Of a stretch of 64,000 nt of DNA, positions 25,988 to 34,832 are shown in pieces; position 1 is the first letter of the stretch; the number at the start of each line of letters is the position of its first letter. This DNA comes from Chryseobacterium indoltheticum (lineage in GTDB: Bacteria; Bacteroidota; Bacteroidia; Flavobacteriales; Weeksellaceae): contig NZ_CP033929.1 in NCBI RefSeq assembly GCF_003815915.1, positions 620,001 through 684,000 of the forward strand, written 5' to 3'. A program made the translations under genes and the position numbers. The notes below the pieces were generated by a model that was not told where the DNA came from, searched no databases, and was given only the letters and a program-made list of their open reading frames with translations.

Positions 25988-26309
25988 AGATATTAAGAGC
26001 GCAAATGTTGAATAAATTATGGAGTTAGGATTTTTTTATAATAATCACATTACAATAAAAGAGTATTGTTTCAGAATATTTAATCCATTATAATTATTAA
26101 ACTTTGAAAAAATTGTATTATTCTATAACAAATGAATTTTAATCCCTGACTATAAAACTACAATAATTTATTAAATTAACAAGTCACAGTGAATGCACTA
26201 CAAATATCTGCAGATCAATCTTGGAATTAAGAAGTTTTAATTTTTATATCAATCTTACAATATTTATTTCTATATTTTTGTATAAAATAATTTATTTAAT
26301 TTCCCCTCG
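25988..26309. other. AT-rich intergenic region between divergent glycosyltransferase genes
   Basis: About 320 bases with no reading frame worth reporting. The only element I can support is the -7 box at 26273-26280 for the plus-strand gene. No hairpin or repeat stands out. Confidence 0.6.
26273..26280 (+). promoter_or_regulatory. Promoter -7 box (TATTTTTG) for the 26310 glycosyltransferase
   Basis: TATTTTTG ends 29 bases before the ATG at 26310; no good -33 motif is visible. Confidence 0.4.
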
Positions 26310-27308
26310 ATGAATCCATTAGTAACTATTTCTATTCCCATTTTTAAATGTGAGAAGTTTATCATCAGATGTCTGGAATCTGTCAAAAATCAAACATATA
26401 AAAATTTAGAGATTGTTCTTGTTAATGATTGCACTCCTGACGACAGTATGTCGCTTGTCAAAAATTTTATGGATGCCAATCCGGATCTTACTATCAAAAT
26501 TATAGAACATCAGGAAAATTCGGGACTTTCTGTTGTAAGAAACAACGGCATAAAAGCATCTACCGGAAAATATCTGTTTTTTTTGGATAGTGACGACGAA
26601 ATTACAACAGATTGCATAGAATTATTGGTTAAAAAAGCTGAAAAAACAGATGCTCAAATCATTATAGCGCAAAATCGATGGATCAACACTTTTGATAATA
26701 CCACGAAAGATTTCGGATTTCCCACCATCACAGAAAAAAAATATTACGATAATAATCTTGAAATATTTTCCGTGTATAGCAAAGGCGGATTTCCTTCATC
26801 ATCATGGAATAAATTATTTAAGAAGGACTTTATTGTTGATAATCAAATTTATTTTGTACCGGGATTATTTGCTCAGGATGAGTTGTGGTTTTTCCATTTG
26901 TTGTTAAAAACAGACACTTTAGCAATTATTGATGACATTACATATCTGTATTATCTTCATGGTGAATCGGTTATTTTTAACAGGCAAAAGAAAAATTTCG
27001 AGAACTATCTAACAATTCTTGAGTATCTGACCAAATCTTATAAAGAGGAAAAAAACTCTGAATTGAAAATGCTGATCAAAAATAAAATTATTCTCTTCAA
27101 GGAGATGGTTTTGGTGATGCAATGGAAAGCATTGAAAGATAAAGAATATCTAAAAACTAATATTTCAAGAATGCAGAAATTAGTCCGATTAAATCTTTCA
27201 GACTATTTGAGTTCAAAATATTCTTTAGATGTCAAAAAGAAAAATTTCTTTCACAATATTCCAGCTGGTTTGGCTGTGAAACTTTTTATCTGGCGCTTTG
27301 AGAGATAA
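26310..27308 (+). CDS. GT2-family glycosyltransferase
   Basis: The 332-residue GT-A enzyme starts VTISIPIFKCEKFIIRCL, with IVLVNDCTPDDS and FFLDSDDEI (metal motif). A later WNKLFKKDFI and FAQDELWFFHLLL segment matches capsule/O-antigen GT2 proteins of Bacteroidetes. Its stop codon is separated from the stop of the convergent gene (27310-28320) by a single base, leaving no room for a terminator between them. The substrate is unknown. Confidence 0.9.
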   Translation: MNPLVTISIPIFKCEKFIIRCLESVKNQTYKNLEIVLVNDCTPDDSMSLVKNFMDANPDLTIKIIEHQENSGLSVVRNNGIKASTGKYLFFLDSDDEITTDCIELLVKKAEKTDAQIIIAQNRWINTFDNTTKDFGFPTITEKKYYDNNLEIFSVYSKGGFPSSSWNKLFKKDFIVDNQIYFVPGLFAQDELWFFHLLLKTDTLAIIDDITYLYYLHGESVIFNRQKKNFENYLTILEYLTKSYKEEKNSELKMLIKNKIILFKEMVLVMQWKALKDKEYLKTNISRMQKLVRLNLSDYLSSKYSLDVKKKNFFHNIPAGLAVKLFIWRFER

Positions 27309-27309
27309 T

Positions 27310-28320
27310 TTATTTCTTGTATTTGTAGAAGAATGACATTAAAGAAAAATCAGACAATAAAAAAGCATTATAAAATTTTGGAAATCCTACAAACTGAGAA
27401 ATGACAACTTTTTTGTCTAATTCATTATACGATTCCCGAAGTCTTTTGCTTTGTTTAGAATATTCTTCTGCAGTCATATCTTTAGAAAAATGATGGAATA
27501 TTTTAATGGCATTGACCAAATTTTTGTAGGCTATAAATTCGAAGATTGCCCGACGGTTCGCGTAAATTCCTTTTTCTTTAAATATCTTTCTCAGTACGTA
27601 ATCTGTTCTTGCAAAATCTATTCTTTTGGGAGAGAGTAATTTAGCCGATGAATCCGGATGAATATAATGAGTGTAAACTGCGTCACAGTTTCCTACAAAT
27701 CTCGCTTCTTCATATATAAGTCTCTCTACAATTTCATCAGCATTCAAAAGTGGTTCTGTAAAACGGAAAGAATGAGATTTGAAGACTTCTTTTCTGTACA
27801 ATCCTCGGATGTGGTTATCATATTTGCCTACAGTATCTTTAATAATTTGTGATCCCGTAAATTTTTTAAATTCAAAAGTTGCTGAATCAGAAAAATAAAT
27901 ATTGTGTATATTTTTAATATTTCCGTCAGTGAATTTTGTGATGACAATCGGGGTTACAATATCAAGCTCAGGATGGCTTAAAAATGTCTGGTAACATTTT
28001 TCTATGGTATCAAAATCAATAAGATCATCATGATCAAAAAGAAAAATAAATTCTCCCGAAGCCTTTTCCTGTCCGTAAGCCTTAGAATATTGCGCATACT
28101 TCTGATTTTCTTTTGTGTAAACTTTAATTCTCGAATCTTGTTTTGCGAAACTTTCTAATTCATTTAATGTAGAATCGGTAGAACCATCATTCACACATAT
28201 TAATTCTAGATTTTGATACGTCTGGTTTTGCAGACATTGCATAGATGACTTTACAAAATCTCCTAACTGTACAGAGTTATAATACGTTGTAATAATAGAA
28301 ATCAGAGGTTGTGTTTGCAT
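27310..28320 (-). CDS. GT2-family glycosyltransferase
   Basis: The protein is 336 residues. ISIITTYYNSVQLGDFV and LICVNDGSTDST form the nucleotide-sugar site, and FLFDHDDLID carries the metal motif. The C-terminal 120 residues are basic and helical, as in capsular GT2 enzymes. An imperfect -7 box (GATATTTG) lies 7 bases before the ATG. It is convergent with the preceding gene (1-base gap) and divergent from asnB. Confidence 0.9.
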   Translation of the reverse strand: MQTQPLISIITTYYNSVQLGDFVKSSMQCLQNQTYQNLELICVNDGSTDSTLNELESFAKQDSRIKVYTKENQKYAQYSKAYGQEKASGEFIFLFDHDDLIDFDTIEKCYQTFLSHPELDIVTPIVITKFTDGNIKNIHNIYFSDSATFEFKKFTGSQIIKDTVGKYDNHIRGLYRKEVFKSHSFRFTEPLLNADEIVERLIYEEARFVGNCDAVYTHYIHPDSSAKLLSPKRIDFARTDYVLRKIFKEKGIYANRRAIFEFIAYKNLVNAIKIFHHFSKDMTAEEYSKQSKRLRESYNELDKKVVISQFVGFPKFYNAFLLSDFSLMSFFYKYKK

Positions 28321-28423
28321 ATCGTTGCAAATATCTGAAATTAATTTTTATTAAAATGATTGAAACTTTAAGATCTAACTTGTGTAAAACTTTGACGCTC
28401 ACAAATGTTCAATAAATAAGTTT

Positions 28424-28431
28424 TAAATTTG
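28424..28431 (+). promoter_or_regulatory. Promoter -7 box (TAAATTTG) for the asnB-like gene
   Basis: TAAATTTG ends 17 bases before the ATG at 28449. Confidence 0.5.
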
Positions 28432-28448
28432 TCATATATTAATGATCT

Positions 28449-30272
28449 ATGTGCGGAATTGCAGGTATTGTAAAAAAAAATATTTTAAACGATGATTTTT
28501 ATAAAAGAGGTCTGAAAAACATGACCGATTCTATTATTCATCGTGGTCCGGATGATGAAGGTCATGAGTATTTTCAAAACTGTTTTTTAGGTTTCAGACG
28601 TTTAGCGATTGTTGATCTTTCGAAAGACGGACACCAGCCGATGTATTCAGACACGAAGAATGAATGCATCGTTTTCAACGGAGAAATTTACGGTTATCGT
28701 GACTTAAAAAAAGAGATTTCTGAATATACTTTCAAAAGCAATACAGACACAGAAGTTATTCTTGCATTGTATCAAAAATATGGTTCTGAACTTCCAAAAC
28801 ATTTAAACGGAATGTTTTCTGTTGCAATTTGGGATGAAGAAAAACAACAGCTTTTTTGTGTAAGAGATCGCTTTGGAGAAAAACCATTTTATTATGCAAC
28901 AGGAAAAAATGGTGAATTTATTTTCGCCTCTGAAATTAAGGCTATTCTCGCAACAGGTTTAGTAGATAAAGAGCTGAATGATGAAGCCGTTTCTCATTTT
29001 TTGCGCCATTCATACATAAATGGTCATCAAAGTATTTATAAAAATATTAAAGTTTTGCCACCTGCTTCACAATTAGTCTATAAAAATGGGGAAATTGAAA
29101 TTTCTCAATATTGGAATTTGCCCGAAGAAGAATTAAATATTACAGAAAATGATGCTATACAAAAATTTAAAAGGCTAGTAGATAAATCGGTAGAGAAGCA
29201 ATTGATTGCTGATGTAAAAGTAGGCGCTTTTTTAAGTGGTGGATTAGATTCCGGAACTTTGGTTGCATTGTCATCCAGATATAATTCAAATCTTACCACT
29301 TTGGGATTTGAGTATCAAGGTGAATGGAATGAAATGCCGGAAGCAAGAAGTATTTCCCAAAAATATAATACCAATCACAAAGAAGTCTCCATTAAAGATG
29401 AAGAAATCACCAATTTATTGGTAGAAGTTTTAAAAAAACTAGATGAACCGCTTGCAGATACTGCAATTTTGGCAACATATACCATTTGTGAGGAAGCTGC
29501 AAAAAACATGACTGTTGTAATTACCGGAAATGCTGGTGACGAGCTTTTTGGCGGATACAAATGGTACCAGAAAGAAAAAGAAATTCTTGACAAAGGAAGG
29601 GCGAATCCAAATTTTCTGACTTTTTATAAAATAGGGTCTACTGTTAGTGAAAAAATAGGTTTTAGAAAAGGACAGGATTATTTTCTCGATAAAGTTTTCA
29701 GGGCAAAATTTCCGGATATTGTGGCTTACCAAAAGGAAAAAGTACATAGTAATTTTACCAAAAAAGAGACTGCTTTGCTTTTAAAATCACATTCAGAATA
29801 TGAACATTTATATGATTTTCCGTTAGATAAAACCAATCTTAATACTCCAATGAAAATGGATCTCACCAATATTATTCCGGGAGATTATATGGTGAAAGAT
29901 GACCGGATTGCGATGATGCATTCGATCGAATTGCGAACTCCTTTTTTAGATAGAGATTTGGTCGAATTCTGTGCTGCTCTACCTGCAAAATATAAAGTAA
30001 ATACTGAACAGACCAAAATTATCTTAAGGAAAGCTTTCGGTGAATTATTAACAGATAATATTCTAAATAAGCGAAAGCAAGGATTTGGTGCTCCAGTAGA
30101 AAAATGGTTGAAAATTCCGGCAATGGAAGAACTTTCATCAAAAATCTTAAGAAATCCAGCCTCAAAAATTTTCCTCAAACTAGATTTTCAGCAGGTTCAG
30201 AAAAGTTTACAATATAATTATAAGCACTGGTCTCTTTTGGTATTGGGAATTTGGATGGAGGAGCGTCACTAA
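28449..30272 (+). CDS. asnB: Asparagine synthase-like glutamine amidotransferase
   Basis: The protein is 607 residues. The mature N-terminus begins with the nucleophile Cys2 (MCGIAGIV) of a class II glutamine amidotransferase domain (about 2-190), with NGEIYGY and RDRFGEKPFYY. The synthetase domain has the PP-loop FLSGGLDSGTL near residue 258 and TGNAGDELFGGY. It uses glutamine and ATP to amidate a carboxylate. In polysaccharide loci such proteins (for example WbpS) amidate uronic acids; the same locus carries ugd, which makes UDP-glucuronate, so that role is a reasonable inference. It may instead be ordinary asparagine synthetase. The stop codon lies 1 base from the convergent gene. Confidence 0.9.
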   Translation: MCGIAGIVKKNILNDDFYKRGLKNMTDSIIHRGPDDEGHEYFQNCFLGFRRLAIVDLSKDGHQPMYSDTKNECIVFNGEIYGYRDLKKEISEYTFKSNTDTEVILALYQKYGSELPKHLNGMFSVAIWDEEKQQLFCVRDRFGEKPFYYATGKNGEFIFASEIKAILATGLVDKELNDEAVSHFLRHSYINGHQSIYKNIKVLPPASQLVYKNGEIEISQYWNLPEEELNITENDAIQKFKRLVDKSVEKQLIADVKVGAFLSGGLDSGTLVALSSRYNSNLTTLGFEYQGEWNEMPEARSISQKYNTNHKEVSIKDEEITNLLVEVLKKLDEPLADTAILATYTICEEAAKNMTVVITGNAGDELFGGYKWYQKEKEILDKGRANPNFLTFYKIGSTVSEKIGFRKGQDYFLDKVFRAKFPDIVAYQKEKVHSNFTKKETALLLKSHSEYEHLYDFPLDKTNLNTPMKMDLTNIIPGDYMVKDDRIAMMHSIELRTPFLDRDLVEFCAALPAKYKVNTEQTKIILRKAFGELLTDNILNKRKQGFGAPVEKWLKIPAMEELSSKILRNPASKIFLKLDFQQVQKSLQYNYKHWSLLVLGIWMEERH

Positions 30273-30273
30273 A

Positions 30274-31179
30274 TTATTTTGAGAATTTCCATTTAATTTC
30301 TCGAAGAATATAAAACAGTTTTGACTTTACACCTCCGTATTTACCGTATAGATAAAAGATTGACGATGGAAGTTTGTTTTTTAGTTTGTAATAATGAAGA
30401 ACTGCATGGTATTTTTTTAATAAAAATAAACGTTGTGCATCATTGAATTTATCATAATAATCTGAAAAAACAATTTCATATACCATGGCTTCACCAACAT
30501 CTTTCTGGTCTCTAAAAGAATTAACTCTGGTGAGGTTGATTTCCGAAGATCTTACACACATTTGTGTATTATTCATACCATAAATAAGACCTCCCTCTGT
30601 ATAATCCATCCAGGCCACCAAGGGGGTTCCCCAAGCCAAAGGGAAACCTCTAAAACCAATTTTTTCATAACAACTTCTTCTAAATATATTCTCACTTATA
30701 CTTGTATGCGTCTGGTTATTTCGGTCTCTCCAAAATGTATTGATAGAGGTATCATATTCCGGATGAAGGAGATCTGCACCTCTCAGATTCGAGTGAGAAT
30801 CTATTGAAGTTATTGCTGCTTTGATAACATTAATGCCTTTTTCATCGACTGTTGGCAGCACATTATAAAATTCTTCAACAAAATTTTCCTTCGGACAGTC
30901 ATCATCTCCCAAAATACATATCCATTCCTCATTTTTTGATAAATCAATGCACCTGATCCATTGCCCTTCCAGGTCTTTAGTACCCAGATTAGAATCAAAA
31001 GCTTGATAGGTAATATTCAGATGTGCATATCGGGAAATAATACCAGCAGGATCATTCGGACTTTTGTCATTACCTATATAAATATTAAAATTTTTATTTG
31101 TTTGATTCTCTAGCGATTGTAAAGTCTCTTCAAAAAAATCTATTTTATAATACGGAATTACGAAGGCCAGTTTGTTCAT
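30274..31179 (-). CDS. GT2-like glycosyltransferase
   Basis: About 301 residues from the ATG at 31177-31179 (MNKLAFVIPYYKIDFFEETL). A longer frame beginning at 31299 would overlap the upstream gene by 65 bases and add a basic, unrelated leader, so the inner start is chosen. NFNIYIGNDKSPNDP and CILGDDDCPKENF give the GT-A donor and metal motifs. It is a paralog of the gene at 39933-40829, which starts almost identically (IIIPYYKIDFFEKT). The substrate is unknown. Confidence 0.87.
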   Translation of the reverse strand: MNKLAFVIPYYKIDFFEETLQSLENQTNKNFNIYIGNDKSPNDPAGIISRYAHLNITYQAFDSNLGTKDLEGQWIRCIDLSKNEEWICILGDDDCPKENFVEEFYNVLPTVDEKGINVIKAAITSIDSHSNLRGADLLHPEYDTSINTFWRDRNNQTHTSISENIFRRSCYEKIGFRGFPLAWGTPLVAWMDYTEGGLIYGMNNTQMCVRSSEINLTRVNSFRDQKDVGEAMVYEIVFSDYYDKFNDAQRLFLLKKYHAVLHYYKLKNKLPSSIFYLYGKYGGVKSKLFYILREIKWKFSK

Positions 31180-31234
31180 TTTTTGTATGATTTTGTGTTT
31201 GATCTTAATTCTAAATACAGTTGTATATAAAAAC

Positions 31235-31915
31235 TTAATAAAAATATTTTTGAAGAATATTATAAAGATAAATCTCTTTGCCGGCTTGATTAGTCTCAAT
31301 AAAGTATTGCTCTATTTCGGGAATATTAATGTCATATCCGGATCCGCTTTTTAAAAGATTGATGTTTACTTTTTTATTATAAAACTTTTCTACAATCTCT
31401 AGAATCTCAAGAATTGAATAGTTTTTACTATAAGCGACATTGATAATTTTATTTAAAGATTGTTGCTTAAGAAGATCAAAGGTAACATTTCTTATATCAT
31501 CAACGTCGATGAGGTTGCGCGTTGCTTGAGTGTGAACATTAATAGCTTCATCATTTTTCACAGCTTTCACTATATAATTCATCAGAAGATTGGGGTTTCC
31601 GCCTTTGCCGACAGCATTGCTTACTCTCAAAATAAGAAATTGCGGGCAAGATTTTTTGATCAGCTGTTCCATTTTTAGCTTGTGAAGAACGTAATCGCTG
31701 CCAGTCTTTGAAGAATCATAAATACTGCAGGTAGAAAAATATACAAATACCTTGTCTGTATTTTCTGAAATGGTATTCTTGATCAGGTTTTCCTCACGTA
31801 AAAATTCTTCAACTCTTGTTTCTAAAGAATTGGAGACTCCCGACGCAAAAAAAATTATATTCTCATCGTCATTATCCACAAATAGTGACGCAATAAGACC
31901 ATTGCCTACAATCAT
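31235..31915 (-). CDS. Short NAD(P)-dependent epimerase/reductase (SDR), sugar-nucleotide type
   Basis: The 226-residue protein starts MIVGNGLIAS, a GxGxxA dinucleotide loop, and has STCSIYD and YVLHK (the YxxxK catalytic pair), followed by LRVSNAVGKGGNP and ATRNLIDVDDI. It is shorter than usual extended SDRs (about 300 residues), with a reduced Rossmann half. It overlaps the 2-epimerase gene by 4 bases. This pairing recalls FnlB/CapF-FnlC steps of UDP-L-FucNAc synthesis, but the cognate 4,6-dehydratase is not in the window, so the reaction stays open. Confidence 0.75.
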   Translation of the reverse strand: MIVGNGLIASLFVDNDDENIIFFASGVSNSLETRVEEFLREENLIKNTISENTDKVFVYFSTCSIYDSSKTGSDYVLHKLKMEQLIKKSCPQFLILRVSNAVGKGGNPNLLMNYIVKAVKNDEAINVHTQATRNLIDVDDIRNVTFDLLKQQSLNKIINVAYSKNYSILEILEIVEKFYNKKVNINLLKSGSGYDINIPEIEQYFIETNQAGKEIYLYNILQKYFY

Positions 31916-32994
31916 ACCAATATTTCTTTTACAATTTTTTCTGAAGCTTTGCCGTCTCCAAAAGGATTATTATCACTTTCAAATATATATTCCTGCTGGT
32001 TATGATATATTAAATTAAAATGAGTTTTAATTTTTTCAATATCAGACCCTACCAAAATACCGCAATTACAGGTAACTACTTCCGGCCTTTCGGTTTCTTC
32101 TCTTAAAATTAATATTCTTTTCTGTAAACTTGGCGCTTCTTCCTGTATTCCGCCGGAATCTGAAATTATAAGTTTGGCTTTAGCCATTTTTCTAAGTGCA
32201 TCAAGATAAGAAAGAGGCTCAGTAAAGTTGATGTTTTTGGGTATTTGCTTATCAAATATATCCAAAATAATTCTTCGGGTATTCGGGTTTGGGTGCAATG
32301 CCCAGTCAAATTGGGTCTCCGGATTTTCTTCAGCGAGCTCTTTGATTGCCTGAGCAATATTTTTCAAAGGTTGACCAATGTTTTCTCGCCTGTGAGCCGT
32401 AATAAAAACAAAATCCTGATATTCGACCAAAATATTTTCTTTTTCGATCACATACTCGATCATATCAACAATGGTATTGCCAACCAAAGAGATGTTTGTC
32501 TCTGAAATGTTTTCTTTCAAAAGGTTTTGCTTCGCCAATTCTGTGGGAGCGAAATTTACATTCGCTGTTAATGAAACAACACGTCTGTTGAATTCTTCAG
32601 GAAAAGGAAGTTTGATATCTGATGTTCTCAATCCGGCCTCAATGTGATAAAATTTTCTCTGCTCAAGAAAAGCAACCATTGATGAGGCTAAAACAGTGAA
32701 TGTATCACCCTGTGCAATTATTTTCTGAATATTTTCTTTATGGATGAGTTTAGAAATTTCGTCGATCAGTTTAGCAATCAGATTAGAGCTGGTAAATGAC
32801 AACGACTGTACAGAAAGTCTATGATGTGGAATAATGCCGAAGCTGTTTTCCATTTCTGTAAGCAGCGTATCGTGTTGACCTGTATTTACAATGCAGATGT
32901 CTTCATTGCGTTTTCTGAATTCATTGATGATGGGGAATATCTTCAGGAATTCTGGTCTCGTTCCGTATATAATTGCAATTTTCTCGTTCATCAT
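31912..32994 (-). CDS. wecB: UDP-N-acetylglucosamine 2-epimerase (WecB-like)
   Basis: The 360-residue cytoplasmic GT-B-like enzyme interconverts UDP-GlcNAc and UDP-ManNAc, or the equivalent deoxy-sugars in the FnlC branch. Family motifs are complete: YGTRPEFLKIFPI, NTGQHDTL, AQGDTFT, IEAGLRT, PFPEEFNRR, AHRRENIG, DSGGIQEEAPSL, EETERPEV and NPFGDGKA. Its stop overlaps the start of the SDR gene by 4 bases, implying translational coupling and a shared pathway for a hexosamine donor. Confidence 0.93.
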   Translation of the reverse strand: MMNEKIAIIYGTRPEFLKIFPIINEFRKRNEDICIVNTGQHDTLLTEMENSFGIIPHHRLSVQSLSFTSSNLIAKLIDEISKLIHKENIQKIIAQGDTFTVLASSMVAFLEQRKFYHIEAGLRTSDIKLPFPEEFNRRVVSLTANVNFAPTELAKQNLLKENISETNISLVGNTIVDMIEYVIEKENILVEYQDFVFITAHRRENIGQPLKNIAQAIKELAEENPETQFDWALHPNPNTRRIILDIFDKQIPKNINFTEPLSYLDALRKMAKAKLIISDSGGIQEEAPSLQKRILILREETERPEVVTCNCGILVGSDIEKIKTHFNLIYHNQQEYIFESDNNPFGDGKASEKIVKEILV

Positions 32995-33088
32995 ATATGT
33001 TTTAAAAATAGTAATAACTTAGGCTATAGCGAAATGATTCATTAAGTGAAGTAGTTTATAATAAAATTGACTGTTTATTATTTAAAAA

Positions 33089-33916
33089 TCAATAAACTAA
33101 ATGCCTTAATTGATAAATCATCTTTAAACTATTAATAACGCCAAATTTTTTGAGGTTAATATACTTAATTGCAATTTTAAAAGAATCTTTTTGACTATAG
33201 TTAAAATTTTTGAGATAAAAAATAAACTTATAAAAATTTTCCCTTTCTACTTTTTGATCTGTCTTTTGATCTTGAAATGTACCAATAATCTCACGAACTT
33301 TTAATATGTTCTCAAACCACTCTTTTGAGAAATTACCGGACGAAAAGTGTTTTATTAATATTTCATTGGTGATATAATTTGTGTATTTTTTTGCTACACT
33401 TAATGAAAAAATTAAATCATATCCATGGTAACCTCTTATGTCCTCATTAAATTTAAACTCATCAAAAATATTCTTTTTACATGCTAATAAGACGCCATCA
33501 ATCCCTTTTACTTTTTTACGCTCACTTTTCTTTCCAAAGTTGCTATGGTATTGCTCAATCTGAGAAACAACCTGTATGAAATTTACAGAATTATATCCTT
33601 TATTAGACCAGGTTGCGGGGATATGTGAATAATAATTTCCTCCTGCAACTCCTACAATTCCACAGTCTGGTGTTTGGAGAGTTTCTACTAATTTTTCTCC
33701 CCAACCTTTATTTACAAAAAGAATATCTTCATGAATAAATAATAAGTTGCTGAATTTTGCCTGCTTTGCTCCCAAATTATAAGCTTGGCAAATTCCCATA
33801 GTTCCAGGATTATGTATTTTAATAATTTCATAAGGAATTCCGCAGGTTTCAGCAATGTTAGATTTCAAGTCTGAATAAAAGTGCGGTTGATATGATGATA
33901 CAATTATTGACAGCAT
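33089..33916 (-). CDS. GT2-like glycosyltransferase (Glyco_tranf_2_5-like)
   Basis: About 275 residues from the ATG at 33914-33916 (MLSIIVSSYQPHFY). An upstream in-frame ATG at 33979 adds 21 residues without similarity to the paralog, so the inner start is preferred. Motifs: IIKIHNPGTMGICQAYNLGAKQAK and LLFIHEDILF (metal-binding acidic pair). VKGIDGVLLACKK and GYHGYDLIFSL are shared with the paralog at 40822-41649, which has the same length. Both fit the Glyco_tranf_2_5 family. The substrate is unknown. Confidence 0.82.
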   Translation of the reverse strand: MLSIIVSSYQPHFYSDLKSNIAETCGIPYEIIKIHNPGTMGICQAYNLGAKQAKFSNLLFIHEDILFVNKGWGEKLVETLQTPDCGIVGVAGGNYYSHIPATWSNKGYNSVNFIQVVSQIEQYHSNFGKKSERKKVKGIDGVLLACKKNIFDEFKFNEDIRGYHGYDLIFSLSVAKKYTNYITNEILIKHFSSGNFSKEWFENILKVREIIGTFQDQKTDQKVERENFYKFIFYLKNFNYSQKDSFKIAIKYINLKKFGVINSLKMIYQLRHLVY

Positions 33917-34043
33917 ATAAAAAGATAAGAATTGAGAGGCATATGTTTTTGTAAATTCGTGGTTGAAATTAAATTTCAATATACTTTAGATAAACAACTT
34001 GAGTACTATTTTCACAATTTAAGAATTATTTTTAGTTCAATCA

Positions 34044-34832
34044 TTAAAACTTACGACGTAACCTTTTAATAATATATTTCACCAACATTCTTAATGGAAA
34101 CTGATCAAGAATCTCATCTGGAGAAATCATTTTCATGTTGTTGATGACGTTATGAATTTCTTTTTTTCCTTCTTTGATTTTAGCTACATTCTTTACATGA
34201 AAATAAGCATGTACAAAATCTTTAAAGGGGTTTGGGGTGTCTCTTTCATGCCAGGTTCCAACAAAGTGGTGACTCGCATAATTTTTTGGAAGATCCAGAC
34301 AAAAATGAGTGGAAGGATAGATCACAATTCCATCTTCCAACTCCTGATATTCATCTCTTGCTGCATCAATTTTGTATTCTTTCACCAAAAGATCTGATAC
34401 GAAAACAGTATTGGTAGTAAGGTCAAAATCTGTTTTTTTATTGTAAAAATCTAAAACTTTCTTTGGCCATGGATGTCCAGCTTCTGTACCCCAAAGTGCG
34501 GTGAATGGAGATCCTTTAATTTCAAATCCTGAAAATGCACGGTGAATGAGAAATTCGTCTAAAGAAAATTTTACTTCTACATCAATATCCATGTAGATTC
34601 CGCCGTGCTCAAACAAGGCTAAAGCTCTTGAATAATCTGATACAAAAGCCCATTTTTTTTGTTCAGCAGCTAAACGAACATACTCGCAGCAATTGATGTC
34701 AAAATTGGTTTCATTCCATTCAATGATTTCGTAATCTGGAAGGTTTTTCTTCCAAGAATCTAAACATATAAAAAAAGAATCCGGTTTTGGTTTTCCGCCA
34801 AACCAGCAGTAATGTATTTTTTTTGGGATCAT
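34044..34832 (-). CDS. GT32-like glycosyltransferase with DXD sugar-binding region
   Basis: The protein is 262 residues. IPKKIHYCWFGGKPKP at the start and WAFVSDYSRALALFEHGGIYMDID in the middle are diagnostic of the Gly_transf_sug (DXD) family, with DID as the metal motif. Members transfer hexoses or hexosamines in capsule and O-antigen synthesis. It overlaps the upstream GT2 gene (34829-35707) by 4 bases. No membrane segment is present. Confidence 0.9.
   Translation of the reverse strand: MIPKKIHYCWFGGKPKPDSFFICLDSWKKNLPDYEIIEWNETNFDINCCEYVRLAAEQKKWAFVSDYSRALALFEHGGIYMDIDVEVKFSLDEFLIHRAFSGFEIKGSPFTALWGTEAGHPWPKKVLDFYNKKTDFDLTTNTVFVSDLLVKEYKIDAARDEYQELEDGIVIYPSTHFCLDLPKNYASHHFVGTWHERDTPNPFKDFVHAYFHVKNVAKIKEGKKEIHNVINNMKMISPDEILDQFPLRMLVKYIIKRLRRKF

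Noticed and set aside
31180..31299. Forty extra N-terminal residues for the 30274 glycosyltransferase
   Set aside because: The extension overlaps the upstream SDR gene by 65 bases and is basic and hydrophobic without similarity to the paralog at 39933, which starts directly at IKLAIIIPYYK.
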